A DNA stretch of 64,000 nt from Clostridium sp. 'White wine YQ' (lineage in GTDB: Bacteria; Bacillota; Clostridia; Clostridiales; Clostridiaceae), in NCBI RefSeq assembly GCF_028728205.1, contig NZ_JAQYUU010000001.1, positions 919,318 through 983,317 on the forward strand, read 5' to 3'. A program made the position numbers and the translations under genes. Positions 17,465-26,948 of the stretch are shown here, piece after piece. Positions within the stretch are counted from its first letter, which is position 1; each line of letters starts with the position of its first letter. The notes below the pieces were generated by a model. It made no database searches, was not told the origin of the DNA, and was given only the letters and a program-made list of their open reading frames with translations.

Positions 17465-18112
17465 GTTATATTGCTTTATATAAAGAGCTAATTCTGTTCT
17501 ACTACTTAGCTCAAGTTTTTCAAGTATTCTTGTCACATAATTCTTTACTGTTCCTTCAGTTAAAAAGAGTATTTCACAAATGGATTTATTACTTTTTCCA
17601 TCAGAAACCAACTTAGCTACTTCTAACTCTCTTGGAGTTAAGCTATCAAGTTTATTATCTTCTTTATCATATACATCATTAATAGAATGAGAAGTATTAG
17701 CTAATGCATTAACCACTTTATTAGCAACATCATGATTTAAAAGAATATTTCCATTATAGACTGTTTTTATAGCACCAATTATATCATCAGAACCGGAATC
17801 TTTTAATATATACCCATCTGCACCATTTTTTAAGCCTTTAAATATGTATTCATCCTCATTAAACGTAGTCAGTATAATTACTTTAATCTTTGGATATTTT
17901 TCTTTTATATATCTTGTAGCTTCAACTCCATCCATAATAGGCATCCTAATATCCATTAGTATAACATCTGGTGTTTTTTCAGATAAATTATTAAGTAACT
18001 CTTGTCCGTTAGAAGCTTCTCCAATAATATTTATCTCTCTATCAAGACTAAGTATCATCTTAATACCTTCTCTTACTATTTGTTGATCATCAGTAATTAT
18101 CACCTTAATCAT
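17462..18112 (-). CDS. NarL/LuxR-type response regulator
   Basis: The 216-residue regulator has a receiver domain with acidic pocket DDQ (8-10), phospho-acceptor Asp54 in ILMDIRMP, and Lys in the switch region LKDSG. The C-terminal LuxR helix-turn-helix reads LTPRELEVAKLVSDGKSNK and LFLTEGTVKNYVTRILEKL. It overlaps the kinase gene upstream by eight bases, so the pair is coupled. It ends head to head with the ABC permease, so it may control that or other transport genes, but no binding site was found. Confidence 0.95.
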   Translation of the reverse strand: MIKVIITDDQQIVREGIKMILSLDREINIIGEASNGQELLNNLSEKTPDVILMDIRMPIMDGVEATRYIKEKYPKIKVIILTTFNEDEYIFKGLKNGADGYILKDSGSDDIIGAIKTVYNGNILLNHDVANKVVNALANTSHSINDVYDKEDNKLDSLTPRELEVAKLVSDGKSNKSICEILFLTEGTVKNYVTRILEKLELSSRTELALYIKQYN

Positions 18113-19277
18113 TATTATCCTCCTTAAATACAGGAATTTCAGCCTTTGTTAAGAAACCTGAGTTTTTGTTGCTACAAAAATTAATAGATCCACCTAATGC
18201 TAAAATTCTTTTTTCAATTCCATTTAAGCCATTTGATTTTATAATATTATCACTACCTAAACCATTATCCTTAATAATTAGGTTAACAAATTCATCATTC
18301 AAAGCTACTTCTATGTTAAAGAAGTTTGCTTTTCCATGCTTTATGCCGTTAGTTAGGCTTTCTCTGATAGTTTTATAAATGCATAGTTTAATATCAGGCT
18401 TCAAAGCCTCTAAAAGAGGATTCATAATAAAGTCAATTTTTATATCTTCAAGTAATTTGAAACTATCAATAAGTTCATTAATTGAATTTTTTAAATCCTC
18501 AATATTTCTTTCTTCTTTCATGGTATCAACAATAGTTCTTAAGGTAGCAGTACTATTTTTAGCAAGATTTTTTGCCTTTAAAATTATATCTTTAGATTTT
18601 TCAGGCTCAGAATCAAATATTTTTTCAGCAAACTCAAGATGCATTGTAAGTGCCATAAGAGAGTGACCAAGTGAATCATGTAACTCTTGAGCCATTCTTT
18701 CTCTTTCTTTTGCGACAGATAATTCTTCAACCTTTAAGGAATATTCTTTAAGTTTATTATTAGATTCAATTAATTCCACATTTAATTTTTTTGTTGCTTC
18801 TCTTTCTCCTCTAACACTATGAGATAAATATAGTGTACAAATAATTCCAAGATAGGTTAGGAACCCAGAACCGAAAGATTTTAAAAAATCATTTGTACTT
18901 AGGTTATTATTAGCTAAAATAGAGGAAGTTAAAAACGAAACTGCATGAAATATTAATAGTGGGACTTTGCTCTTAAATGGAGTATATAATATCTCAAGTA
19001 CATAAATAAACATAAAAATATTAGTTTGAAAGCTATTTAAAAAGTATTTTAATAGTGAGACTAATAGTATTGATAACATTAGTGAAATTATATACCAAAG
19101 TGTACTGTTCTTAATAAGGTTTCTAATCAGATCATTTATTAGCAGAATAGTGCATATAGAGAGAAATGTAGTTATTGGGATATTCAGAGTATCATATCTT
19201 CGAAAAGCATTAGATAAAAGAAATATCATTAAAAAGAATTTTATAATGACTAGATATTTTTTGCTATATGTAAACAT
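18105..19277 (-). CDS. Sensor histidine kinase, DesK/HisKA_3 type
   Basis: The 390-residue kinase has about five or six N-terminal transmembrane helices within residues 10-155 and a coiled-coil linker. The HisKA_3 box has His200 in RERMAQELHDSLGHSLMAL. The ATPase domain has RESLTNGIKHGKAN, DNGLGSD and GLNGIEKRI. With very little exposed sequence outside the membrane, it probably senses the membrane itself, as DesK and LiaS do. It pairs with the NarL-type regulator that overlaps its 3' end. Confidence 0.95.
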   Translation of the reverse strand: MFTYSKKYLVIIKFFLMIFLLSNAFRRYDTLNIPITTFLSICTILLINDLIRNLIKNSTLWYIISLMLSILLVSLLKYFLNSFQTNIFMFIYVLEILYTPFKSKVPLLIFHAVSFLTSSILANNNLSTNDFLKSFGSGFLTYLGIICTLYLSHSVRGEREATKKLNVELIESNNKLKEYSLKVEELSVAKERERMAQELHDSLGHSLMALTMHLEFAEKIFDSEPEKSKDIILKAKNLAKNSTATLRTIVDTMKEERNIEDLKNSINELIDSFKLLEDIKIDFIMNPLLEALKPDIKLCIYKTIRESLTNGIKHGKANFFNIEVALNDEFVNLIIKDNGLGSDNIIKSNGLNGIEKRILALGGSINFCSNKNSGFLTKAEIPVFKEDNND

Positions 19278-19446
19278 TAAATTTCTCCTTAGTTTAAGCT
19301 AGAATGTAATAATTGTATTATATCACTCAAGAGGAAAATTAATATATTACTTTAGTAACATAGCTTATGATTACTTAAGTGACTATGAAGAAAGTTGAGA
19401 TGATAATATACTTAACACAGAAAATAAAACAAAGGATGTGTTAAGT

Positions 19447-20034
19447 ATGGAAGCAAAGAAAAAATTAATTAAGAATTTAGGTATTAATATGATAGTTCCG
19501 TTTATTCTATATATGGTATTAAGCAAGGTATTTACTACTGAGACCATACCACTTACAATTGCATCAGCGTTTCCAATAATAAGAACTATAATTTTATTTC
19601 TTTGGAAGGGAAAAATAGATTGGATAGGAATATTTGTTGCTTTTGGATTCATAATAGCAGTGATTTCCTCAACAATTCTTGGTGGAGCTTCTTTACCACT
19701 TAAGTTAGTTCATCCAATGATTTTCAGTATAATAGGGATAGCATTTATAATTTCTGTTTTAATTGGAAAGCCCTTACTAGTGTTTATACTTAAATTTGTA
19801 AACAAGGGTAAGAATGAACATATAAGCAGTAAAATTGCTCATAAAAAATTTAGCCTTATGACTGGAGTTTTTGGTGGAATTTTTCTGGTTGGCTCTATAA
19901 TTCACATTGTTTTAGCCATTATATTACCAACCAGTATTTATCTTGTTATTTCTCATTTTATAAGTTGGGGCACTATTGCAGCTCTAATTATAAGTGGAAA
20001 GCTTATAACTAAGATGATTACAGAGAAGATATAA
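19447..20034 (+). CDS. VC0807-like multispanning membrane protein
   Basis: The 195-residue protein has five or six transmembrane segments. It begins MEAKKKLIKNLGINMIVPFI and contains ETIPLTIASAFPIIRTIILF, a pattern I associate with the VC0807/DUF3159-like membrane family of unknown function. AAAGGA at 19431-19436 is correctly spaced for the ATG at 19447. An upstream in-frame GTG at 19438 is too close. The gene is divergent from the kinase gene and convergent with the b5-like gene, so it is transcribed alone. Confidence 0.7.
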   Translation: MEAKKKLIKNLGINMIVPFILYMVLSKVFTTETIPLTIASAFPIIRTIILFLWKGKIDWIGIFVAFGFIIAVISSTILGGASLPLKLVHPMIFSIIGIAFIISVLIGKPLLVFILKFVNKGKNEHISSKIAHKKFSLMTGVFGGIFLVGSIIHIVLAIILPTSIYLVISHFISWGTIAALIISGKLITKMITEKI

Positions 20035-20038
20035 ATTA

Positions 20039-20794
20039 TTATGATTTAAGTATTCCTACCTTAGGAAGTTTTGATAAGATTGGTGGGGTACTATGGCACT
20101 TTTCAAAATGTAAAGTTAAATCCATACCTGCTGATAAACCAAAATGAGTGCCTCCACCCCAGGAGGCTTCACTACTTAAATCATATACAATTCCATTAAC
20201 AGCTACATATGCTGGATTTCCATTAGAACCATCATATCTTGAGAGCTCTTCTATGGTAAATTCTTTAACCTGTCTCAATCTTTTTCTATTAGATAAATTT
20301 CTTTCTAAGTTAAGGTAAAGTATATAGTCATACTTCGAAAGGTGAATAATGCAATCAGTTAACGCTTCGAGCATCATATCTTTATAATACTTATCAGTTA
20401 AACCAGCTAAAATATTTCTATATCTATATATTTTTTCAATCTCATTAAGTCTAGCTTTTTTTATTTGAGGGATATACGCTTCAGAATAGGTACAGTCAGA
20501 GCTTCTTAACCTAGAAGCACTTTGTTTTTTATAAAAAGCATATATTTCTCGTAAGAATCCATCATGTTTTAAATTGTCATTTCTTATGGATATAATTATA
20601 GATTTTTCTTCTTCAGTTGGAGCTAATGCCATTAAATAATTAAAGGCTATTTCGTCTTCCTGCTGATTCTCCAGGGATTTTTCAATTATTAAAAGAGCAT
20701 CTTCCATAGAGTTATAGGGTTTTCCTATTTCATTAAGACTTAAATGATTATATGGGTCACTTAAGGGCATAAAATAATTCATTAAATCCTCCAA
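20039..20794 (-). CDS. Ferritin-like domain fused to a cytochrome b5-like heme-binding domain
   Basis: The 251-residue protein has two parts. Residues 1 to about 165 form a ferritin-like helical bundle (EDEIAFNYLMALAPTEEEK, IRNDNLKHDGFLREIYAFY). Residues about 175-250 form a cytochrome b5-like domain (FTIEELSRYDGSNGNPAYVA, VNGIVYDLSSEASWGGGTHF, HFEKCHS) with likely heme-ligand His residues. The di-iron ExxH motifs appear degenerate: NLKH and CIIH take the place of ExxH. It is probably cytoplasmic electron transfer or peroxide defence. RBS GGAGGA. Confidence 0.8.
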   Translation of the reverse strand: MEDLMNYFMPLSDPYNHLSLNEIGKPYNSMEDALLIIEKSLENQQEDEIAFNYLMALAPTEEEKSIIISIRNDNLKHDGFLREIYAFYKKQSASRLRSSDCTYSEAYIPQIKKARLNEIEKIYRYRNILAGLTDKYYKDMMLEALTDCIIHLSKYDYILYLNLERNLSNRKRLRQVKEFTIEELSRYDGSNGNPAYVAVNGIVYDLSSEASWGGGTHFGLSAGMDLTLHFEKCHSTPPILSKLPKVGILKS

Positions 20795-21051
20795 TATTTA
20801 ATTGTTTATTTATATTTAGATGAAAATAAAAGTTATGTATATGTTGGTATAACACGATAAGTTAAAATGTATTATAAATATATTATTTTGAAGAGGGAGC
20901 TATTACAAACTTAATTACATTATTCCTTAGAATTGTGAACATTAATGATTTAGTTTTGTTTACTCTAACATTTTTGGGAAAATATTGTAACATATGATAT
21001 GATAATATTACGTTAATTTCAAGAAATGTAATTTTCATGAGGAGTGATGCT

Positions 21052-21453
21052 ATGAAAAAATTAGTTAATTTATCTATTTTGTTTACAGTAATTTTCACAT
21101 TGGTAACACTAGTTAGTTCTATTTATCAACTATTTAGTGGACAAGCAACTGATACCAATGCCCATATATTAATAAGGGCGTTATTCACCTTTGTCGGAGT
21201 AGGCTTTTATGGTATGTTTAGTTATATAAATATCAAAAATACTTTTGTAAAAATAACTGTGCAGTATGCAATCTCCATTCTATTTATATTTTTAATTGTA
21301 TGGGGAATTGGATTCTTAGGAGAACTTTCTAAGACAGCTTACAGAGATGCTTTTTTAAATTGGAGTTTTATATTTTTAGCTGTAGTTGTGGTGCAGAGCA
21401 TAGTTAATAAATTACGTAATAAAAAGAAGTTAGATATAGAAAATAATAATTAA
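21052..21453 (+). CDS. Small four-helix membrane protein (DUF6608-like)
   Basis: The 133-residue protein has four predicted membrane helices: LSILFTVIFTLVTLVSSIYQ, ILIRALFTFVGVGFYGMF, ISILFIFLIVWGIGFLG and WSFIFLAVVVVQSIV, with a Lys-rich tail. It looks like the DUF6608-type proteins of clostridia, but this is from memory. GGAG at 21041-21044 sets the start at 21052 rather than the in-frame ATG at 21037. Function unknown. It is monocistronic, with a strong terminator. Confidence 0.65.
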   Translation: MKKLVNLSILFTVIFTLVTLVSSIYQLFSGQATDTNAHILIRALFTFVGVGFYGMFSYINIKNTFVKITVQYAISILFIFLIVWGIGFLGELSKTAYRDAFLNWSFIFLAVVVVQSIVNKLRNKKKLDIENNN

Positions 21454-21482
21454 ATTAAATTAAATTTCCTGAAAAGAAAAGG

Positions 21483-21508
21483 CTCAGCAATTATTGCTGA
21501 GTTTTTTT
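21483..21508 (+). terminator. Terminator
   Basis: CTCAGCAA/TTGCTGAG with a three-base loop is followed by seven T residues. Confidence 0.9.
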
Positions 21509-21597
21509 GTTGCAGTTACATACATTTAAAAAGAATAAGTGGAATAGGTAAAACATAAATATAATAAGACGTTAGCTATTAAAATGGAGGAAATAAA

Positions 21598-22473
21598 TTG
21601 GAGTGTACTGGCTTTTATTCTTTACTTAAGGATAAAGAGAATGACTCATATAGAATAGTTGCTAATGCAATAAATGATATTAAAGAAGCAAGAAAAGAAA
21701 AAATAAATGCTATATGGTTCGAGGCTACTGGGTGTTCAGGTAATATAATCTCTTTCTTAAATGCCGCAGATCCTGATGTGGAGTATCTTTTAAGTCAAAT
21801 AATTAATTTAACATACAATAATAGCATAATGGCAGAGGAAGGTAGAAACGCATTTGATGAATTTCTAAAAACTTTAGATACGGAATTTATTTTGCTTGTA
21901 GATGGTGCAATTTCCTTAAAAAATAATGGGAAGTATACTATTTTAGCTAAGTACAATGGCAATGAAATCACAGCATATGAAGCAGTAAAGATGGCAGGCG
22001 CGAAGGCTAAATATGTACTAGCAGTTGGAACTTGTGCGTCTCACGGAGGCATGTCTGGAGCAAGACCTAATCCTTCAGAATGCGTAAGTCTTTCAAAGGC
22101 TTTAGGAAGAAATGTTATTAATTTGCCAGGCTGTCCATGTAATCCAGCATGGGTTGTTGGAACACTAGCTCATTTAATAACAAAGGGAGTACCAGAGCTA
22201 GATGAATTTAATAGACCAAAGCTATTTTACGGAATAACAATTCATGATACTTGTACAAGAAGGGGATATTTTGATAAGCAAATATTTGCTGAAAAACCAG
22301 GAGATGAAACTTGTATGTTTAAACTAGGCTGCAGAGGGCCGGTAACTAAAACTAATTGCCCAATAGAAAAATGGAATGGACACATAAACTGGCCTATTGG
22401 AGACAATACCCCTTGTATTGGTTGTGCACACAATACCTTCCCAGATGGAATGGAACCCTTTATTAGATATTAA
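21598..22473 (+). CDS. [NiFe] hydrogenase small subunit (cytoplasmic, CxxN variant)
   Basis: The 291-residue electron-transfer subunit has three Fe-S clusters. Proximal ligands are Cys46, Cys146 and Cys179 (or 181), but the second Cys of the usual CxxC is Asn49 in FEATGCSGNIISFL. The distal set is His216, Cys219, Cys239 and Cys245. The medial set is Cys254, Cys273 and Cys276. There is no Tat signal peptide and no membrane anchor, so it works in the cytoplasm. The TTG start has GGAGG seven bases upstream. It is the first gene of the hydrogenase-hyp operon. Confidence 0.93.
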   Translation: MECTGFYSLLKDKENDSYRIVANAINDIKEARKEKINAIWFEATGCSGNIISFLNAADPDVEYLLSQIINLTYNNSIMAEEGRNAFDEFLKTLDTEFILLVDGAISLKNNGKYTILAKYNGNEITAYEAVKMAGAKAKYVLAVGTCASHGGMSGARPNPSECVSLSKALGRNVINLPGCPCNPAWVVGTLAHLITKGVPELDEFNRPKLFYGITIHDTCTRRGYFDKQIFAEKPGDETCMFKLGCRGPVTKTNCPIEKWNGHINWPIGDNTPCIGCAHNTFPDGMEPFIRY

Positions 22474-22495
22474 TTTAAAAGGAGTATAAGTATAA

Positions 22496-23902
22496 ATGAG
22501 TACCACCATATCAATTAATCCTATAACTCGAATAAGTGGTTTTATGGAGATAGAAGTTAAGCTTGAAAATAACAAGGTAGTAGATGCTAAAAGCAGTGGC
22601 CTTTTATTTAGAGGCTTTGAAAAGATGATGATAGGCAAATCGCCTTTTGATGCAATATATTTTACAGAAAGAATATGTGGAATTTGTTCAACTGCACACG
22701 CAGTATCATCAAGTTTGGCATTAGAAGATGCATTTAAAGTATCTGTAAATGAAAATGATAGAATGCTTAGAGATATAATTCACGGTATGGAATTTATGCA
22801 AAATCATATAAGACATTTTTACCTCTATACACTTCCAGATTTTGTTGTAACACCAGATATTCAGCCAATAAGCTCAAAAACTAATTATGATTTAAGATTA
22901 CCAGAGGAATTAAATAAAGAAATATCAGAACATTACTTAGAAGCCATAAGGATTAGTCGTTTAGCTCATAAAGGATGTGCAACCTTAGGGGGAAAAGCAC
23001 CACATACTCACGGGATATTTTTAGGCGGTGTAACTGAAGGAATGGATGCAATAAGATATATAAGGCTAAAAGAGCTAATTAGTGAAATTAAAAATTTTAT
23101 AACTAATAAGATGATTCCAGATGTTTATATAATAGGTGATTACTATAAAGACTATTACTCATTAGGTTATGGATATAAAAATTTAATGACTTATGGACTT
23201 TATGATAAATACAGCGAAAAAGAACTAACTTATGTAAAGTCGTCTGTACTTATAGATGGAAATAAGGGTGAATTTCAAGAAGGTAAAATAACTGAGAATA
23301 TTTATAATTCTTGGTACAGTGGAGAAAGTATTCAAAATGATATGTTTCTAGAAAAAACAGAAGATGATATGAATAAAGAAAATGCTTATAGCTTTGTGAA
23401 ATCTCCTAGGTATGAAGACAAACCGATGGAAGTAGGACCACTTGCAAGAATGATATTAAGTGGGAGTTATGAGAATAGGATATCTACCATGGATAGAACT
23501 ATTGCTAGAGTATTAGAAGCAAAAAAGATGATAGAGATACTAGAAAAGCTTCTAGAAAGAGTTAATTATAATGAAGTTTCTCAAAAGAAATACATTGTAC
23601 CAGACAGCTCTAAAGGCAGAGGATTAACTGATACTACTAGAGGGGCATTAGGACATTGGTTATCCATAGATAATAAACAAATAAGTCATTATAACATAAT
23701 TACTCCAAGTGCATGGAACTGTTCTCCTACTGACTCAAAGGGAGTAAAAGGTGTAATTGAAAAAGCACTTATTGGAACAGAAATTCAAAATCCGAAGGAA
23801 CCAGCTGAGATTGGAAGGATAGTAAGATCATTTGATCCATGTATTTCTTGTGCAACTCATGTAATAAGCGATAGGATGAGCCCTTTGGAAATAATAATAT
23901 GA
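22496..23902 (+). CDS. [NiFe] hydrogenase large (catalytic) subunit
   Basis: The 468-residue subunit carries the Ni-Fe active site. Its ligands are Cys61 and Cys64 in ERICGICSTAHA and Cys449 and Cys452 in DPCISCATH. The last 13 residues after His455 (VISDRMSPLEIII) form the C-terminal extension normally removed by a protease once nickel is in place. It catalyses reversible H2 oxidation with the small subunit encoded just upstream. Its stop overlaps the protease start by four bases. RBS AAAGGAG. I cannot assign a HydDB subgroup by eye. Confidence 0.95.
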   Translation: MSTTISINPITRISGFMEIEVKLENNKVVDAKSSGLLFRGFEKMMIGKSPFDAIYFTERICGICSTAHAVSSSLALEDAFKVSVNENDRMLRDIIHGMEFMQNHIRHFYLYTLPDFVVTPDIQPISSKTNYDLRLPEELNKEISEHYLEAIRISRLAHKGCATLGGKAPHTHGIFLGGVTEGMDAIRYIRLKELISEIKNFITNKMIPDVYIIGDYYKDYYSLGYGYKNLMTYGLYDKYSEKELTYVKSSVLIDGNKGEFQEGKITENIYNSWYSGESIQNDMFLEKTEDDMNKENAYSFVKSPRYEDKPMEVGPLARMILSGSYENRISTMDRTIARVLEAKKMIEILEKLLERVNYNEVSQKKYIVPDSSKGRGLTDTTRGALGHWLSIDNKQISHYNIITPSAWNCSPTDSKGVKGVIEKALIGTEIQNPKEPAEIGRIVRSFDPCISCATHVISDRMSPLEIII

Positions 23903-24339
23903 GTACAAAATTAATTGCAATAGGTAACAGATTAATGGGGGATGATTCTATAGCTATTAAGGTTACAGAAGCCCTATATGAAAGCTTAATTAAATTAGGA
24001 TTGAATGTAATAATAGGGGAAACAGATTTTGAATTTTGTATAGCTGAGATTAATGAAGAAGATTTTATTATAGTTTTAGATGCAACTAAACTAGGACTTA
24101 AAGCTGGTGAAATCACACTCTATGATTTAAAAAATATAGAAAGTAAGAAGAATTCATTTACTCAGCATGGGTATAGTTTTGTAGATGCATTAATGAATTA
24201 TTCAAAAAGGATTAATGGAAAATTCATTGGAATAGAAGGAAGCAGCTTTGATTTCTCATTAGAATTATCAAATGAATTAGAAAATAGATTTCAGGATATA
24301 TGTAAGAAGGTTTTAAGGATATGCAAAGACTTTATATAG
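23899..24339 (+). CDS. Hydrogenase maturation protease (HyaD/HycI type)
   Basis: The 146-residue endopeptidase begins with the family signature KLIAIGNRLMGDDSIAIKV. Metal-contacting acidic residues lie in GDD and in IIVLDATKLG, and a His in TQHGYSF. It cleaves the C-terminal peptide of the large subunit after nickel insertion. Its location, overlapping the large subunit gene, supports this substrate. It overlaps hypF by 19 bases. Confidence 0.92.
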   Translation: MSTKLIAIGNRLMGDDSIAIKVTEALYESLIKLGLNVIIGETDFEFCIAEINEEDFIIVLDATKLGLKAGEITLYDLKNIESKKNSFTQHGYSFVDALMNYSKRINGKFIGIEGSSFDFSLELSNELENRFQDICKKVLRICKDFI

Positions 24340-26609
24340 TAGTCAAAGGTCGGGTTCAAGGAGTAGGTTTTAGGCCATTTATTTATAGACTTGCTAATAA
24401 ATATAACTTAAAAGGTTGGGTTAAGAATAGTTCACAAGGCGTACTTATAGATATAGAGGGGGATAAGAATCTAATTAAAGCCTTCCTTGAAGATCTTGAG
24501 AAGGAAAAGCCTCAAATTTCAAGTATCGAAGAGATAATTTTAGAAGAAAGAGGACCTAATAATTATCATTCCTTTGAAATAAAAGAAAGTGTAGAGGAAG
24601 TAAGTAAGGTTACATTTATTCCCCCTGATATAGCTCTCTGCAATAAATGTTTAAAAGATATTAAAGATCCAAGAAATAGGAGATATAAATATCCATTTAC
24701 TAACTGCACAAATTGTGGCCCTAGGTTTTCAATAATAAAAAAAATACCATATGACAGAAATTCAACAACAATGAAAAAGTTCAAAATGTGTGGGAGTTGT
24801 GAAATTGAATATAAGAATCCAGTAAGCAGGAGATTTCACGCTGAGCCTAATGCTTGCAAAGTGTGTGGACCTAAATTGTTGGTTACAGATAGTGAAGGGA
24901 AAATTATAAATAATATAGATCCTATTGAATTTACAAAAGAAAAATTAAAAGAAGGAGCAATTTTTGCTATTAAAGGAATAGGAGGCTTTCATTTAGTATG
25001 CGATGCAAAAGATAAAAGAGCTATTAAAAATTTAAGAGATAGAAAGAGAAGACCGTATAAACCTTTAGCTGTCATGTTTAGGGATATTTATACAGCAAAG
25101 AAGTACTGTTATATTAATAAAATTGAGGAAGAAATTTTAACTGGTGATAAGAAACCAATAGTAATACTTAATAAAATCATTGGAGAGAAAATTTCAGAAG
25201 AAATAGCTCCAAATCAAAAAACACTTGGAGTAATGTTTCCATATACACCAGTTCATGAATTGCTATTTGATAAAGAGCTTGAAGTGTTAGTAATGACAAG
25301 CGGGAATATCAGTAGTATGCCTATAGAATATAAGAATGAAAATGCAATAAATAATCTAAAGCATATAGTAGATTATTTTTTATTAAATAATAGAGACATA
25401 TATATATCAATTGATGATTCTATAGTTAAAGTTGTAGAAAATCAAACCATGGTATTAAGAAGTGGACGAGGATATGTTCCTATTCCATATAAAAGAGTAG
25501 GGAATAGAGAAATTTTAGCTTTGGGTTCAAATATGAAAAACACCTTTTGTATTTCAAAAGAAGGTTATTTATATTTAAGTCAGCATAATGGAGATATAGA
25601 AAATTTAGAGTCTTATGATAACTACGGAAAAAATTTAGAGCACTTTAAAAATATCTTCTCCTTTAATCCAAAGTTTTTGGCTTATGATTCTCATCCAACT
25701 TATATGGTTAATAGATATATAGATCTATATGACATTCCCAAAATAAAGGTTCAACATCATCATGCTCATATAGCTAGTTGTATGGGGGAAAATAAAATTG
25801 AAGGTAAAGTTATAGGTGTAGCTTTTGATGGTACAGGCTACGGATTGGATGGAAACCTTTGGGGTGGAGAATTTATGATATGCGACTTAGATAACTTTAC
25901 TAGAGCTGCACATATGAAATATAGAGTTATGCCAGGTGGAGAAATGGCAATAAAGGAACCATGGAGAATGGGAGTCTCATATATATATAGCGCTTATAAA
26001 GAGCTAAAAGATGAAGGGGAAGGACTTAATATAATTAGAAGCCTATACGGAGATAAAGGAGAGTTTATTGTAGATTTAATAAAAGCTAATATTAACTGCC
26101 ATAAAACATCAAGTATGGGACGCTTATTTGATGCCATAGCTAGCATTATAGAGATAAATCATATATCAACATATGAGGGACAGGCAGCATGTGAATTAGA
26201 AGCCTTAATTAAATTTACGAATAGTGAAAGTTATAGTTTTAAAATAGCTAAAAATGAAAACTATATTATTGATATGGATGAAATAATATTGGGTATATTA
26301 CAAGATAAAAGCAAAGGGCTTAAAGCAAATGTAATATCACAAAAGTTTCATAATACAGTTGTAAAAATTACAGTTGATATGTGTATTTTGTTGCGTTCTG
26401 AATATAAGTTAAACAGAGTTATGCTAAGTGGTGGGGTATTTCAAAATGGATATATACTATCAAATATAATAAAGGAATTAAAAGTATGTGATTTTGAAGT
26501 TCATTCAAATAAACTTATTCCAATTAATGATGAGGGGATATCTTTTGGTGAGATTATGATAGCTAATTCAATTATTAATAAGAAGGAACAAGGAGAAATT
26601 AATGCATGA
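24321..26609 (+). CDS. hypF: HypF carbamoyltransferase
   Basis: The 762-residue enzyme makes the thiocarbamate precursor of the active-site CN ligands from carbamoyl phosphate. The N-terminal acylphosphatase domain reads VKGRVQGVGFRPFIYRL. Two zinc fingers follow (CNKC..CTNCG, CGSC..CKVCG), then a YrdC-like domain with KGIGGFHLVCDA, and a Kae1-like domain with VQHHHAHIASC, AFDGTGYG and LSGGVFQNGYI. All domains are complete and the length is normal. It overlaps hypA by eight bases. Confidence 0.97.
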   Translation: MQRLYIVVKGRVQGVGFRPFIYRLANKYNLKGWVKNSSQGVLIDIEGDKNLIKAFLEDLEKEKPQISSIEEIILEERGPNNYHSFEIKESVEEVSKVTFIPPDIALCNKCLKDIKDPRNRRYKYPFTNCTNCGPRFSIIKKIPYDRNSTTMKKFKMCGSCEIEYKNPVSRRFHAEPNACKVCGPKLLVTDSEGKIINNIDPIEFTKEKLKEGAIFAIKGIGGFHLVCDAKDKRAIKNLRDRKRRPYKPLAVMFRDIYTAKKYCYINKIEEEILTGDKKPIVILNKIIGEKISEEIAPNQKTLGVMFPYTPVHELLFDKELEVLVMTSGNISSMPIEYKNENAINNLKHIVDYFLLNNRDIYISIDDSIVKVVENQTMVLRSGRGYVPIPYKRVGNREILALGSNMKNTFCISKEGYLYLSQHNGDIENLESYDNYGKNLEHFKNIFSFNPKFLAYDSHPTYMVNRYIDLYDIPKIKVQHHHAHIASCMGENKIEGKVIGVAFDGTGYGLDGNLWGGEFMICDLDNFTRAAHMKYRVMPGGEMAIKEPWRMGVSYIYSAYKELKDEGEGLNIIRSLYGDKGEFIVDLIKANINCHKTSSMGRLFDAIASIIEINHISTYEGQAACELEALIKFTNSESYSFKIAKNENYIIDMDEIILGILQDKSKGLKANVISQKFHNTVVKITVDMCILLRSEYKLNRVMLSGGVFQNGYILSNIIKELKVCDFEVHSNKLIPINDEGISFGEIMIANSIINKKEQGEINA

Positions 26610-26943
26610 AGTTTCCATAATGGAAAGTACTTTAGAAATAGTTAAAAGCATAGCAAAAGAAAATAACTTAATAAGAGTTACGAATATAAAGCTTGAAATA
26701 GGTACGTTAACTGGAGTGATGGAAGAGGCTTTAAATTTTGCATTTAGTTGTTTAAAGCAAGATACAGTTGCAAAGGAAGCTAAGCTGGAAATTTACTATA
26801 CTCAAGCAAAAGGGAAATGTAATAGATGTAATAAAGTTTTTGATATAGATCATTTAAATAAGCTTTGCCCTGAGTGTAAAAATTTTTGCACTTCAATAAT
26901 AACAGGGTATGAGCTTAATATAAATTCCATTGAAGGAGAATAA
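26602..26943 (+). CDS. hypA: HypA nickel-insertion metallochaperone
   Basis: The 113-residue protein begins MHEVSIMESTLEIV; the N-terminal Met and His2 bind nickel. A structural zinc site is formed by CNRC and CPECKNFC. It delivers nickel to the hydrogenase large subunit together with HypB. It overlaps hypF and precedes hypB by five bases. Confidence 0.97.
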   Translation: MHEVSIMESTLEIVKSIAKENNLIRVTNIKLEIGTLTGVMEEALNFAFSCLKQDTVAKEAKLEIYYTQAKGKCNRCNKVFDIDHLNKLCPECKNFCTSIITGYELNINSIEGE

Positions 26944-26948
26944 ACCTT

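Noticed and set aside
20883..21098. 71-residue minus-strand frame
   Set aside because: It overlaps the start of the well-supported plus-strand membrane protein gene, and no ribosome binding site is present for the full frame or its internal ATG.
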